From Roseateles_B sp041906185 (GTDB taxonomy: Bacteria > Pseudomonadota > Gammaproteobacteria > Burkholderiales > Burkholderiaceae_C), in assembly GCA_041906185.1 (NCBI GenBank), contig JAYRJQ010000016.1:83503-147502 (forward strand): DNA of 64,000 bases, in the 5' to 3' direction. The notes beneath the pieces are model-generated. The model was not told the DNA's origin, ran no database searches, and saw only the letters and a list, made by a program, of their open reading frames with translations. Of this stretch, positions 16,556 through 24,652 are shown piece after piece. The first letter of the stretch is position 1; each line of letters starts with the position of its first letter. The position numbers were made by a program, and so were the translations under genes.

Positions 16556-17068
16556 TCAGCGCTCGTTGCGCAGCGTGCGCAGGCTGACGACGGCGGCCAG
16601 GGCCTGCGTCAGGTACAGCAGGCCGCTCCAGACCTCGTAGGGCAGGCCCAGCAGGCGGTAGGCCGCGGCCTCGTTGCAGCCGGCGGTGGCCATGAAGACC
16701 GAGGGCAGGCTCTCGTCGAGGTGCAGGGCCATCACGAGCTGGTCCGCGAAGGTCATGTTGCAGCTGGCCGATTGCGCGGCCACCTCGTGCTGCCAGACGG
16801 CCGCCGCCAGCCCGGCGAGGGCGAGGCCTGCCACGAGCACGAGGCTCAGCAGGCGCAGCGGCTTCATCCGGCCCTGCAGGCCCAGCAGCCAGCCCAGGCC
16901 GGCGACGAGGCCCAGCAGCAGGAACACGCCCCGCTGCAGCACGCACCAGGGGCAGGGGCGCACATCGAAGTAGTGCTGTGCCACCAGGGCCATGGCCAGC
17001 GAGCCGAAGCTGCTCAGGCAGACCAGGGCCAGCACGCGGCCCGGCCAGGGGGAGGGGCGCTGGAACAT
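16556..17068 (-). CDS. dsbB: Disulfide bond formation protein DsbB
   Basis: 170 residues with four hydrophobic segments. It reoxidises DsbA in the periplasm and passes the electrons to quinone. The two required cysteine pairs are present: CPWC (Cys39 and Cys42) after the first membrane segment, and Cys103 and Cys131 in the second periplasmic loop, close to the E. coli positions. The ATG shares one base with the stop of the upstream RidA-like gene (TGATG), giving translational coupling. A terminator follows. Confidence 0.95.
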   Translation of the reverse strand: MFQRPSPWPGRVLALVCLSSFGSLAMALVAQHYFDVRPCPWCVLQRGVFLLLGLVAGLGWLLGLQGRMKPLRLLSLVLVAGLALAGLAAAVWQHEVAAQSASCNMTFADQLVMALHLDESLPSVFMATAGCNEAAAYRLLGLPYEVWSGLLYLTQALAAVVSLRTLRNER

Positions 17069-17535
17069 CAGGCCAGCACTTCGGCTACGAGGTCGATCTC
17101 GACGCAGGCGCCCATCGGGTTCTGCGCCACGCCAAAGGCGCTGCGGGCGTGCTTGCCCTGCTCGCCGAAGACCTCGGCCAGCAGCTCGGAGCAGCCGTTG
17201 GTGACGAGGTGCTGCTCGGTGAAGTCGGGGCCGCTGTTGACCAGGCTCATCAGCTTGACGATGCGCACCTTGTTCAGGTCGCCCACGGCGGCGTGCAGGG
17301 TGCCCATCAGGTCGATGGCGACGTTGCGCGCGGCCTGCTTGCCGGTGGCGGTGTCCACGTCCTGGCCCAGCTTGCCGACCCACACGGCGCCGTCCTTCTT
17401 GGCCAGGTGGCCCGAGAGGAACAGCAGGTTGCCGCTGCGCACGAAGGGCACGTAGGCGGCGACCGGCACGGCCAGCGGCGGCAGGGTGATGCCCAGGGCG
17501 TTCAGACGGTCATACACAGTGTTGGGGGTGCTCAT
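17068..17535 (-). CDS. RidA/YjgF-family protein
   Basis: 155 residues from the ATG at 17535; a longer in-frame start lacks support. The YjgF fold is seen in NLLFLSGHLAK, GKQAARNVAIDLMGTLHAAVGDLNKV and a C-terminal HARSAFGVAQ NPMGACVEIDLVAEV. Canonical RidA proteins deaminate reactive enamines and imines using a conserved Arg near the C-terminus. The motif here is of the ARSAFGV-ACVEID type, so the catalytic Arg position is uncertain and the exact Rid subgroup is open. Its stop overlaps the dsbB start. It is divergent from comEC. Confidence 0.88.
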   Translation of the reverse strand: MSTPNTVYDRLNALGITLPPLAVPVAAYVPFVRSGNLLFLSGHLAKKDGAVWVGKLGQDVDTATGKQAARNVAIDLMGTLHAAVGDLNKVRIVKLMSLVNSGPDFTEQHLVTNGCSELLAEVFGEQGKHARSAFGVAQNPMGACVEIDLVAEVLA

Positions 17536-17602
17536 GGCGGCTCTCGCAGGGGATTGGTGAAAAACTGGCCGGCATCCTACACCCGTGACCGAAAGGGTGC
17601 CG

Positions 17603-20062
17603 ATGCGCATGCCGGCCGCCTTCATGATCGGCTGGCTCCTGGGCCTTGCCGCCCTGCACCAGCTGCCCGTCCTGCCACCCCCGCCGGGGCCGGCGCTGAT
17701 GCTGGCCGGCGGCGTCGCGCTGGCCGGGCTGCTGGCCGGGCTGCTGGCGGGGCTGCTGGCGGGGCGAACTGCGTGGCAGGGCGGGGCCCTCGGCCGCTGG
17801 GGGCCGGGGCTGCTGTGCCTCAGCCTGCTGGCCGGCAGCCTGGGCGGCCTGGGCAGCGGCGTGATGCGGGCGCAGGCGCGCCTCGCGGCCCGGCTCGCGC
17901 CCGCACTGGAGGGGCATGAGATCGAGGTCCGGGCCGAGGTGCGGGGCCTGCCGCAGGCGGTGCAGGGCTTCGGCGGTGCGCCCGGGTGGCGGCTGGTGCT
18001 GGGCCTGTCGCCGCTGCCGGGCCAGGCACTGCCGCCGGGGGCGCCGCAGCAGGTGCTGGCGCTGGGCTATCCGGCGGCCGGCCAGCCACCCTGGCGGGCC
18101 TGCGAGCACTGGCAGCTGCGCCTGCGTCTGCAGCGCGCGCCGGGCCTTGCCAATCCTCACGGCTTCGACCAGGCGCTGTGGATGCTCGAGCAGGACTTCC
18201 AGGCCCGCGCCCAGATCCGCCCGGGGCCGCCCCGGCGTCTGGCCGAGGCACCCTGGCACTGCCTGGCCCATTGGCGCGAGGCCTGGCGCGAGCGGCTGCA
18301 GGCGCGCCTCGGCGGCGGCAGCGCGTCCGGCCTGCTGGCGGCCCTCAGCCTCGGGGACCAGGCCGCCATCCCGGGCCCGGACTGGCAGGTCTACCGGGAC
18401 ACCGGCGTGGCGCATCTGGTGGCCATCAGCGGCATGCACATCACCATGTTCGCCTGGGGCATGGCGGCGCTGGTGGCGGCGCTGTGGCGGCGTAGCGAGG
18501 CCCTGTGCCTCGCGTGCCCGGCGCCGCGCGCGGGGCTCTGGATGGGCGTGCTGACGGCGGCGGCCTATGCGGCCTTTGCCGGCTGGGGCGTGCCGGCGCA
18601 GCGCACAGTGGCGATGCTCATCGGGCTGGCCGGCCTGCAGCACGCCGCCTGGCGCTGGCCCTGGCCGATGAGCCTGCTGGCGGCCGCGTGGCTGGTGGGG
18701 CTGCTGGACCCCTGGGCCATCAGCCAGGCCGGCTTCTGGCTCAGCTTCGGGGCGGTGGCGCTGCTCATGAGCCAGGGGCGCCACGCGCCGGCATCGGGCG
18801 GGCGGGCGCGCCTCGCGGCGCTCCTGCGCGAGCAGGGCCTCGTGACCCTGGGCCTCGCGCCGCTGACGCTGATCCTCTTCCAGCAGCTGTCCCTCGTGGG
18901 CCTGCTGGCCAATCTGCTGGCCATCCCGCTGGTGAGCTTCGTCCTCACGCCGCTGGCCCTCGCGGGCATGGCGTGGCCGTGGCTGTGGACGCTGGGCGGC
19001 TGGCTGGCCTCGGGCTGGCTGGCGCTCCTGCGCTTCATGGCGGACTGGCCGGCGGCGGTGATGAGCGTGCCCGTGGCGCCGGGGTGGGCGCAGGCGGCCG
19101 CCTTGCTCGGCGCGGCCCTGCTGGTGCTGCCGCTGCCGAGGGCCTGGCGGCTGGCGGGCCTGCCGATGCTGCTGGGCCTGCTGTGGCCGGTGGTGGCGCA
19201 TCCGCCGCCCGGGCGCTTCGAGCTGCTGGCCGCCGACGTCGGGCAGGGCACGGCCGTGCTCGTGCGCACGCGCTCGCACCTGCTGCTCTACGACGCGGGC
19301 CCGCGCTGGGGCAGCGGTGCCGACGCCGGGCAGCGCGTGCTGCTGCCGCTGATGCGCGCGCTGGGCTGGACGCCGCTCGACGCCCTCCTGCTGAGCCACC
19401 AGGACCTCGACCACGTGGGCGGCGCGCCGGTGCTGCTGCGCCAGCTGCGCCCGCCGCTGCTGCGCAGCAGCCTGCCGCCCGGCCATGCCCTGCTGAACGA
19501 TCAGACCCACGTGCCCTGCGAACGCGGCCAGGCCTGGGACTGGGACGGCGTGCGCTTCGAGGTCCTGCACCCCGGTCCGCCCGAGGCGCCCCGCACCCTG
19601 GCGGCGGCGCGCCCGAACCACCGCTCCTGCGTGCTGCGGGTCACCGACGCCGAGGGCCACGGCGCGCTGCTGACGGGCGACATCGAGGCCCCCGACGAGG
19701 CGGCCCTGCTGGCGCGGGGTCAGGTCTTGCGCAGCGAGGTCCTGCTGCTGCCGCACCACGGCAGCCACACGTCCTCGACCCCGGCCTTCATCGAGGCCGT
19801 GTCCCCGCGCCTGGCGCTGGCGCAGGCCGGCTATCGCAACCGATTCGGGCATCCGCATGCCGACGTGCTGGCGCGCTATGCCGCGGCCGGCATCCCGGTG
19901 TGGCAGAGCGCGGGCTGCGGCGCGTGGTCCTGGCGCAGCGGTGCGGCCTGGCCGCAGTGCGAGCGGGACCGCGATCCGCGCTACTGGCAGGAGCGGGCGC
20001 CCGTGGCCCAGCCCGCCGCCGAGGATCCGGGGCCGGCGGAGTCCGGCCTCGAGGCGCCCTGA
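17603..20062 (+). CDS. comEC: DNA internalization protein ComEC/Rec2
   Basis: About 819 residues from the ATG at 17603, preferred over a GTG 18 bp upstream because AAAGGG precedes it. Inner-membrane channel that takes up single-stranded DNA during natural transformation. Order of parts: hydrophobic N-terminal segments with a near-perfect LAGL repeat, a DUF4131-type soluble domain, the Competence domain (VAISGMHITMFAWGMAAL, GVPAQRTVAMLIGLAG, ISQAGFWLSFGAVALL) and a C-terminal metallo-beta-lactamase domain (AADVGQGTAVLV, LSHQDLDHVGG, LTGDIEAP, LPHHGSHTSS). An exact copy of the dispersed 15-bp word lies in the last domain (19716-19730, encoding RGQVLR). Confidence 0.95.
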   Translation: MRMPAAFMIGWLLGLAALHQLPVLPPPPGPALMLAGGVALAGLLAGLLAGLLAGRTAWQGGALGRWGPGLLCLSLLAGSLGGLGSGVMRAQARLAARLAPALEGHEIEVRAEVRGLPQAVQGFGGAPGWRLVLGLSPLPGQALPPGAPQQVLALGYPAAGQPPWRACEHWQLRLRLQRAPGLANPHGFDQALWMLEQDFQARAQIRPGPPRRLAEAPWHCLAHWREAWRERLQARLGGGSASGLLAALSLGDQAAIPGPDWQVYRDTGVAHLVAISGMHITMFAWGMAALVAALWRRSEALCLACPAPRAGLWMGVLTAAAYAAFAGWGVPAQRTVAMLIGLAGLQHAAWRWPWPMSLLAAAWLVGLLDPWAISQAGFWLSFGAVALLMSQGRHAPASGGRARLAALLREQGLVTLGLAPLTLILFQQLSLVGLLANLLAIPLVSFVLTPLALAGMAWPWLWTLGGWLASGWLALLRFMADWPAAVMSVPVAPGWAQAAALLGAALLVLPLPRAWRLAGLPMLLGLLWPVVAHPPPGRFELLAADVGQGTAVLVRTRSHLLLYDAGPRWGSGADAGQRVLLPLMRALGWTPLDALLLSHQDLDHVGGAPVLLRQLRPPLLRSSLPPGHALLNDQTHVPCERGQAWDWDGVRFEVLHPGPPEAPRTLAAARPNHRSCVLRVTDAEGHGALLTGDIEAPDEAALLARGQVLRSEVLLLPHHGSHTSSTPAFIEAVSPRLALAQAGYRNRFGHPHADVLARYAAAGIPVWQSAGCGAWSWRSGAAWPQCERDRDPRYWQERAPVAQPAAEDPGPAESGLEAP
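19716..19730 (+). repeat. Exact copy of the dispersed word, inside comEC
   Basis: GGGGTCAGGTCTTGC within the beta-lactamase-like domain of comEC, read in frame as part of ARGQVLRS. Confidence 0.7.
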
Positions 20063-20072
20063 GCGGGTCGCC

Positions 20073-21374
20073 TCACTCGGTGCCGGCGCGCCGCATCTGC
20101 CCCAGCTTGCGGCCGAGGCTGATCACGGCCATGGCGTAGTAGGCGGACTGGTTGTAGCGGGTCAGCACATAGAAGTTCTCGGTGCCGGCCACATAGACCG
20201 GGGCGGCGTCGCCCATCTGCAGCTCGATCAGCGCCAGCGGGCCCGGATGCTCCTGCCCGCCTTCGGAGAGCCGCGCGCCGAGGGCCTGCATCTGGGCGGG
20301 CGTGAATGTCGGCCGCACGTCGGGGGCCAGCAGCTGGGCGCGCTCGGCGGTGCCGGTGGGGGCGGCCACGCTGTAGTCGGTCGTCATGCCGCGCTGCCAG
20401 CCGTGCTGGGCCAGGAAATTGGCCACGGAGCCGATCGCGTCGCTCGGGCTGTTGATGAGGTCGGCATGGCCGTCGCCGTCGAAGTCCACGGCGTGGCGCA
20501 TCCAGCTGCCCGGCATGAACTGGCCGAGGCCCATCGCGCCGGCGTAGGAGCCCTTGAGCGTCAGCGGGTCCAGGCCGTCGCGCTGGCACAGCAGCAGGAA
20601 CTGGCGCAGCTCCTCGCGGAAGAAGGGGCTGCGGTCGCTGCGGCCGGTGGGGAAGTCGAAGCTCAGCGTGGCCAGGGCGTCGAGGATGCGGAAGCCGCCC
20701 ATGATGCGGCCGTAGAAGGTCTCCACGCCGATGATGCCCATCACGATCTCGGCGGGCACGCCGTAGCGTTCCTCGGCGCGCGCGAGGGCCTCGGCATTCG
20801 CCTCCCAGAACGCGAGGCCGGCCTGCAGGCGGCGGGGCTCGACGAAGCGGTCGCGGTAGGCCATCCAGTCCTTCGCCGTGCCGGCAGGCGCGGGCATGAT
20901 CAGGCGCTGCACGCTCGGCAGGAGGCGGGCCTGCGCCAGCACCGCAGCCACCTGCTCGGGGCTCTGGTTCAGCGCTGCCGCGTGCTCGGCGGCGAAGGCC
21001 AGGACGGCGGGCGTCTGGCCGAGCGCCGGGGCGCGTGCATCGGCGCTGCCCGGGGCGGTGCCGCCCTTGGCGTGATGGGCGGGCTTGGCGGCCTTGGTCG
21101 TCTTTGCGGCGGACTTCGCAGCCGTCGCGCCCTTCTGGGCCTTCTTCTTGCCCGTCGCGTTGCCGGCTGATGCCGTGCTGGCCGAGGGCGCGGGCGCCGA
21201 GGCGGCCTCCTGGGCCTGCAGCATGGGCGCGCTCAGCAGACCGGCGGCCAGCAGGGCCAGGGCAAGGAAGGGGCGGCGAAGGATCGAGGGCTTCAGCAAG
21301 ATGGGGAGCGCGGGCGCTGGCGAAGGGATTGCGGGAAGGCGGGCGCAGAGCATAAGGGATTCGCCGAGCGTCAC
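20073..21374 (-). CDS. mltB: Lytic murein transglycosylase B
   Basis: Up to 433 residues. It cleaves the glycan strands of peptidoglycan with formation of anhydromuramic ends. A hydrophobic export segment (FLALALLAAGLLSAP) is followed by an Ala/Lys-rich linker (residues about 55-115) and an SLT-type domain with the catalytic Glu near 218 (GIIGVETFYG), then SYAGAMGLGQFMPGSW and DFDGDGHADL. No lipobox is visible, so it is probably soluble or anchored by an uncleaved segment. The start is uncertain: ATGs at 21374 and 21353 both place 25 to 35 residues before the hydrophobic segment. It is convergent with comEC, with 10 bp between stops. Confidence 0.9.
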   Translation of the reverse strand: MTLGESLMLCARLPAIPSPAPALPILLKPSILRRPFLALALLAAGLLSAPMLQAQEAASAPAPSASTASAGNATGKKKAQKGATAAKSAAKTTKAAKPAHHAKGGTAPGSADARAPALGQTPAVLAFAAEHAAALNQSPEQVAAVLAQARLLPSVQRLIMPAPAGTAKDWMAYRDRFVEPRRLQAGLAFWEANAEALARAEERYGVPAEIVMGIIGVETFYGRIMGGFRILDALATLSFDFPTGRSDRSPFFREELRQFLLLCQRDGLDPLTLKGSYAGAMGLGQFMPGSWMRHAVDFDGDGHADLINSPSDAIGSVANFLAQHGWQRGMTTDYSVAAPTGTAERAQLLAPDVRPTFTPAQMQALGARLSEGGQEHPGPLALIELQMGDAAPVYVAGTENFYVLTRYNQSAYYAMAVISLGRKLGQMRRAGTE

Positions 21375-21434
21375 GTCGCCCGCGGGTCAACAGCTGCAAC
21401 AGGCGTCACGAAGGGTGAGCGGCGGCCCCGAGGG

Positions 21435-22172
21435 TCAGGGCACCAGGCACACGGGATCGCCGACCCGGACAAGACCTGGCACCTGCACCTGCGCGTACAC
21501 CCCGAAATGCAGGTCGGCGGCCTGGGCGATATGGCGCAGCACGCCGGCTTCCCGAGCCAGGCCGTCCTGGGCCGCGGCCACCATGCCGCAGCGCTCGGTG
21601 GCGCCGCTGATCGTCAGCCGGACGGACTCGCCCAGGCACAGCGTCCGGCCGATCCAGCCCCGCTCGGCCAGGTCGGCGCCCGGGCATTCGATCACGAGGT
21701 TGGGCCGGAAGCGGCGGGGGTCGAGGTCCACGCCCGGCAGCGCGGCGCCGAGCCACTGCAGCGAGGCGGTGCTCAGCAGATGCACCGGCCCTGCGTCGAA
21801 GTGCGACACCTCGGCCTCCCGCGCCAGGGTCACGGGCTGGCCCAGGGTCTCGGACAGGGCGGCGTCGAGGGTGGGCGAGTCGCCGCGCAGCGTGCGGCCG
21901 TCCGGGAAGCGCAGTTCGGGGATGGCGATGCCGTGGCCGTCGTCGACAGAGCGTGCGCTGAAGTCCAGCAGCCCGTCCATCTGACGGAAGCGCCGCGTGG
22001 TCTTGCCGCTGCCGAACTTGCCCTCGGGGTTGCGCACGGCATAGAGCCGGTCGCCCACCACGCCACGGGCCTCGACGCGCAGGGCCTCGCAGCGCTCGCC
22101 GCGCATCGACTTGACCGGATAGCACCACAAGGCCGCCACCGCGCCCAAAGTCATGGCCGTCGTGCTCGTCAT
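21435..22172 (-). CDS. MOSC domain-containing protein
   Basis: 245 residues from the ATG at 22172, where conserved sequence begins; a second Met lies six codons on. The N-terminal MOSC_N barrel (LWCYPVKSMRGE, ALRVEARGVVGDRLYAV) is followed by a MOSC domain (RRFRPNLVIECPG, ERGWIGRTLCLGE, CGMVAAAQDG). This resembles YcbX and mARC-type molybdenum-cofactor proteins that reduce N-hydroxylated compounds. The Cys of ERCGM is the candidate cofactor ligand. The YcbX-type C-terminal ferredoxin domain is absent. It is on the same strand as MltB, 60 bp upstream of it. Confidence 0.88.
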   Translation of the reverse strand: MTSTTAMTLGAVAALWCYPVKSMRGERCEALRVEARGVVGDRLYAVRNPEGKFGSGKTTRRFRQMDGLLDFSARSVDDGHGIAIPELRFPDGRTLRGDSPTLDAALSETLGQPVTLAREAEVSHFDAGPVHLLSTASLQWLGAALPGVDLDPRRFRPNLVIECPGADLAERGWIGRTLCLGESVRLTISGATERCGMVAAAQDGLAREAGVLRHIAQAADLHFGVYAQVQVPGLVRVGDPVCLVP

Positions 22173-22177
22173 GCCGC

Positions 22178-22288
22178 TCACCGGCTCACGGGCCCCTGGG
22201 GCGCCTGCGCCTGCCAGGCGCCCGGGCTCTCGCGGCGCAGGGCGGCCTGAAGGGCCTCGATCAGCTGGGGGCGGGTGAGCGTCGGCAT
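22178..22288 (-). CDS. Possible 36-codon leader ORF before the MOSC gene
   Basis: A short frame starting at the ATG at 22288 (MPTLTRPQLIEAL) ends 5 bp before the MOSC start codon (GTGA then GCGGC then ATG), a spacing suited to translational coupling. No clear ribosome binding site precedes it and no family is recognised. It may be chance. Confidence 0.2.
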   Translation of the reverse strand: MPTLTRPQLIEALQAALRRESPGAWQAQAPQGPVSR

Positions 22289-22388
22289 GGCGTGAGCTGT
22301 TGAGGTGCGCGTTGGAGAGCACGTTGGAGAGCGCGTTGGGGGTGTCGTGCGGATGGATTGTGGAGAGCCGCCCCCGCCGCGCCATCCG

Positions 22389-23099
22389 TCATGGTCCCGC
22401 GCGGGGCGCCCAGCGCGCGTGCCAGGCCTGCACGTCGAGCCCCCGCGCCAGCAGCCACAGGCTCAGCGCCAGCTCGCCGACGAAGGACGGGATGAGCACC
22501 CAGGGGAAGAGCAGGCCGGCCAGCGTGGGCGCCAGCAGCAGGGCGAAGCTGTTGACGAGGTAGCCGGCACCGGCCGCGATCAGCAGGACGCCCAGCGCTC
22601 GGGGCAGCACGCCGGAGCGCGCGATGAGCCAGCCGCGCAGCAGGCAGGCCACGCCGAAGAAGATCAGCCCGATGCCGAAGCCATGGGCATGCAGCCGCAC
22701 CCAGAACTGCACCTGCGATCCCAGGTCCGGCGTGGCCGGCGCGGTGATCAGCAGCAGCGGGGCCAGCATGAACAGCTTGTTGGCGGCCAGCACGGCGGTC
22801 TGGACGATGTTGAAGGCCGTGGCCATCAGCGCCAGCGGGCGGCTCACCGGGCGCAGCAGCAGGTAGAAGACCACGATCAGCGGGATGTCCAGCAGCTGCA
22901 TGAGCAGATCGCCGCCCAGCCCCAGGCGCCAGAGGCCAGGGTCCTGCGCGATGCGGGCGGCCGTGGCCAGCCCGTCGCCCGCCACCACCATCGTGCCGCG
23001 CACGACGACCTCGCCGAAGAGGCCCAACGCAATGTTCGCGAGGTAGGCCAGGCCGGCCAGGCGCAGGTAGCCCTGGGGATTGCTTTCGAAGGTCTTCAT
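22389..23099 (-). CDS. DUF4386-type integral membrane protein
   Basis: 236 residues from the ATG at 23099, matching the start MKTFESNPQGYLRLAGLAYL typical of the family. About six hydrophobic segments span the chain (for example LLMQLLDIPLIVVFYLLL, LLLAPTLAGLLFPWVLIPSFVG). The family is widespread and has no established role. It sits 58 bp downstream of the GH109-type gene on the same strand. Confidence 0.8.
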   Translation of the reverse strand: MKTFESNPQGYLRLAGLAYLANIALGLFGEVVVRGTMVVAGDGLATAARIAQDPGLWRLGLGGDLLMQLLDIPLIVVFYLLLRPVSRPLALMATAFNIVQTAVLAANKLFMLAPLLLITAPATPDLGSQVQFWVRLHAHGFGIGLIFFGVACLLRGWLIARSGVLPRALGVLLIAAGAGYLVNSFALLLAPTLAGLLFPWVLIPSFVGELALSLWLLARGLDVQAWHARWAPRAGP

Positions 23100-23157
23100 G
23101 CGGGCACGGGGGCGCCGGTCGGACGCCTTGTTGATCGGAAGGGGGGCAGGCGGGGCT

Positions 23158-24510
23158 TCAGGCGTCGCCGAGCGCAAAGATCGGTTGCCGCGACTTCCAC
23201 AGGCCCTTCGTGAAGTCCGGGAACTCCAGCGTCCGGAAGCCCTGGGCGATGGACATCTCCGAGAGCGGCGTGATGGCGCTCCAGGCCACGGCGTCGTAGA
23301 CATCGATGGGCATGGGGGCCTGCGCCTTGAGGGCCTCGACGAAGGCGTGGATGACGAAGAAGTCCATGCCGCCATGGCCGGCGCCCTCGGCCTCGGCCGC
23401 GTGGCGCGTCCACAGGGGATGGTCGTAGCGGTCCTGGTAGGCCTGGAAGTCCTCCCACTGGTGCGCGGGGCTGCGGCCCTCGATGTGGATCGAGTGGTTG
23501 ACGTCCATCCACAGCCCGTCGGTGCCCTGCACGCGGAAGCCGAGGGAGTAGGGGCGCGGCAGCGAGGTGTCGTGCTGCAGCAGGATGGTCTCGCCGTTCT
23601 CGCAGGCCAGCGTGGTGGTCACCACATCGCCCAGCTGGAACTGCGCCTGGAGGCTCGGGTGTCCGGCCGGGGCCTTCATCTTGCGGCTGACGTAGTCGTG
23701 CAGGCCGCGGGCCTTGCTGGCGAAGCTGTTGAGGTGCGTGAAGCGGTTGCCGCGGTGGATGTTGGCGAACATGGCGCAGGGGCCGATGCCGTGGCTCGGG
23801 TAGAGCTCGCCATTGCGCTGCACCGAGTGCTGGGTGCGCCAGCGCGCCTCGCTCCAGCCCTTGGCACCGAACTCCACGCCCCCGCCGTAGGGCCGGGCCG
23901 GGTCGCCGCTGTTGAACTTCACGGCGCGCAGGTCGTGCTGGTAGCCGCCCTGCAGGTGCACCAGCTCGCCGAAGAGGCCCGCGCGCACCATCTGCAGCAC
24001 GGCCATCACGTCGCGGCGGAAGCAGACGTTCTCCAGCAGCATGTAGGGCGTGCGGGTGCGCAGCTGGGTCTCGAGCACGTCCCAGTGGTCCTGCAGCGTG
24101 ATGCCCGCCACCACCTCGCAGCCGACCGGCACGCCGGCCTGCATGGCGCCGATGGCCATGGGTGCGTGCCATTCCCAGGGCGTCGCGATGATGACGCCGT
24201 CCAGCCCCTTGAGCGCCAGCAGGCGCTGCCAGGCCTGCACGTCGCCGTCCTCGCCGAACACCTGCGGCGCGGGGCGGCCGGCCTTCTCGCACTGGACCAG
24301 CGCCTTCTTGAGCATGAGGGGCTCGATGTCGCACAGGGCGGTGACCTCGACGTCCGGCCGCCGCAGCAGCTCCTTGAGCAAGACCTGACCCCGCATGCCC
24401 GTGCCGATCATGGCCAGGCGCAGCGGCGGGCGGGCGCCGGCGCTCGCGGCCGTGGCCCGGGTGGACAGGCCGAGGGCGGCGAGCGTGCTGAGGAAGTGTC
24501 GACGTTGCAT
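23158..24510 (-). CDS. GH109-type NAD-dependent glycosidase/oxidoreductase, Tat signal
   Basis: 450 residues from the ATG at 24510. The N-terminus has a Tat-like signal (QRRHFLSTLAALGLS). A Rossmann fold follows (LAMIGTGMRGQVLLKELL) with the Gfo/Idh/MocA C-terminal domain. The segments NVCFRRDVMAVLQMVR, GGYQHDLRAVKF, GGGVEFGAKGWSEARWR and SYSLGF-like RPYSLGFRVQGTDGLWMDV match family GH109, whose founding members remove alpha-linked N-acetylgalactosamine using bound NAD. Export of a NAD-bound enzyme by Tat fits that mechanism. The actual sugar is not certain. An exact copy of the dispersed 15-bp word overlaps the nucleotide-binding codons (24378-24392). Confidence 0.8.
   Translation of the reverse strand: MQRRHFLSTLAALGLSTRATAASAGARPPLRLAMIGTGMRGQVLLKELLRRPDVEVTALCDIEPLMLKKALVQCEKAGRPAPQVFGEDGDVQAWQRLLALKGLDGVIIATPWEWHAPMAIGAMQAGVPVGCEVVAGITLQDHWDVLETQLRTRTPYMLLENVCFRRDVMAVLQMVRAGLFGELVHLQGGYQHDLRAVKFNSGDPARPYGGGVEFGAKGWSEARWRTQHSVQRNGELYPSHGIGPCAMFANIHRGNRFTHLNSFASKARGLHDYVSRKMKAPAGHPSLQAQFQLGDVVTTTLACENGETILLQHDTSLPRPYSLGFRVQGTDGLWMDVNHSIHIEGRSPAHQWEDFQAYQDRYDHPLWTRHAAEAEGAGHGGMDFFVIHAFVEALKAQAPMPIDVYDAVAWSAITPLSEMSIAQGFRTLEFPDFTKGLWKSRQPIFALGDA
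24378..24392 (-). repeat. Exact copy of the dispersed word, inside the GH109-type gene
   Basis: GGGGTCAGGTCTTGC on the minus strand, read as part of RGQVLL just after the GTGMRG loop. The plus strand shows GCAAGACCTGACCCC. Confidence 0.7.
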
Positions 24511-24652
24511 GGCGGATCGGTGCGCCGCGGGGCGCTGGGGCGGGAAAGGAGGCGAACGGGGCGCGAAAAGCCGGGGCGGGCTGAATGTTCGCGGCCCGCG
24601 CGCGGCTCCATCAGCGGGACTTACCCGCAATCGTGCGCTGTGCGGCCGAGGC

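Noticed and set aside
17510..19858. Long minus-strand open frame opposite comEC
   Set aside because: It is full of Arg, Ala, Gly and Gln with no domain; the plus strand encodes complete ComEC motifs.
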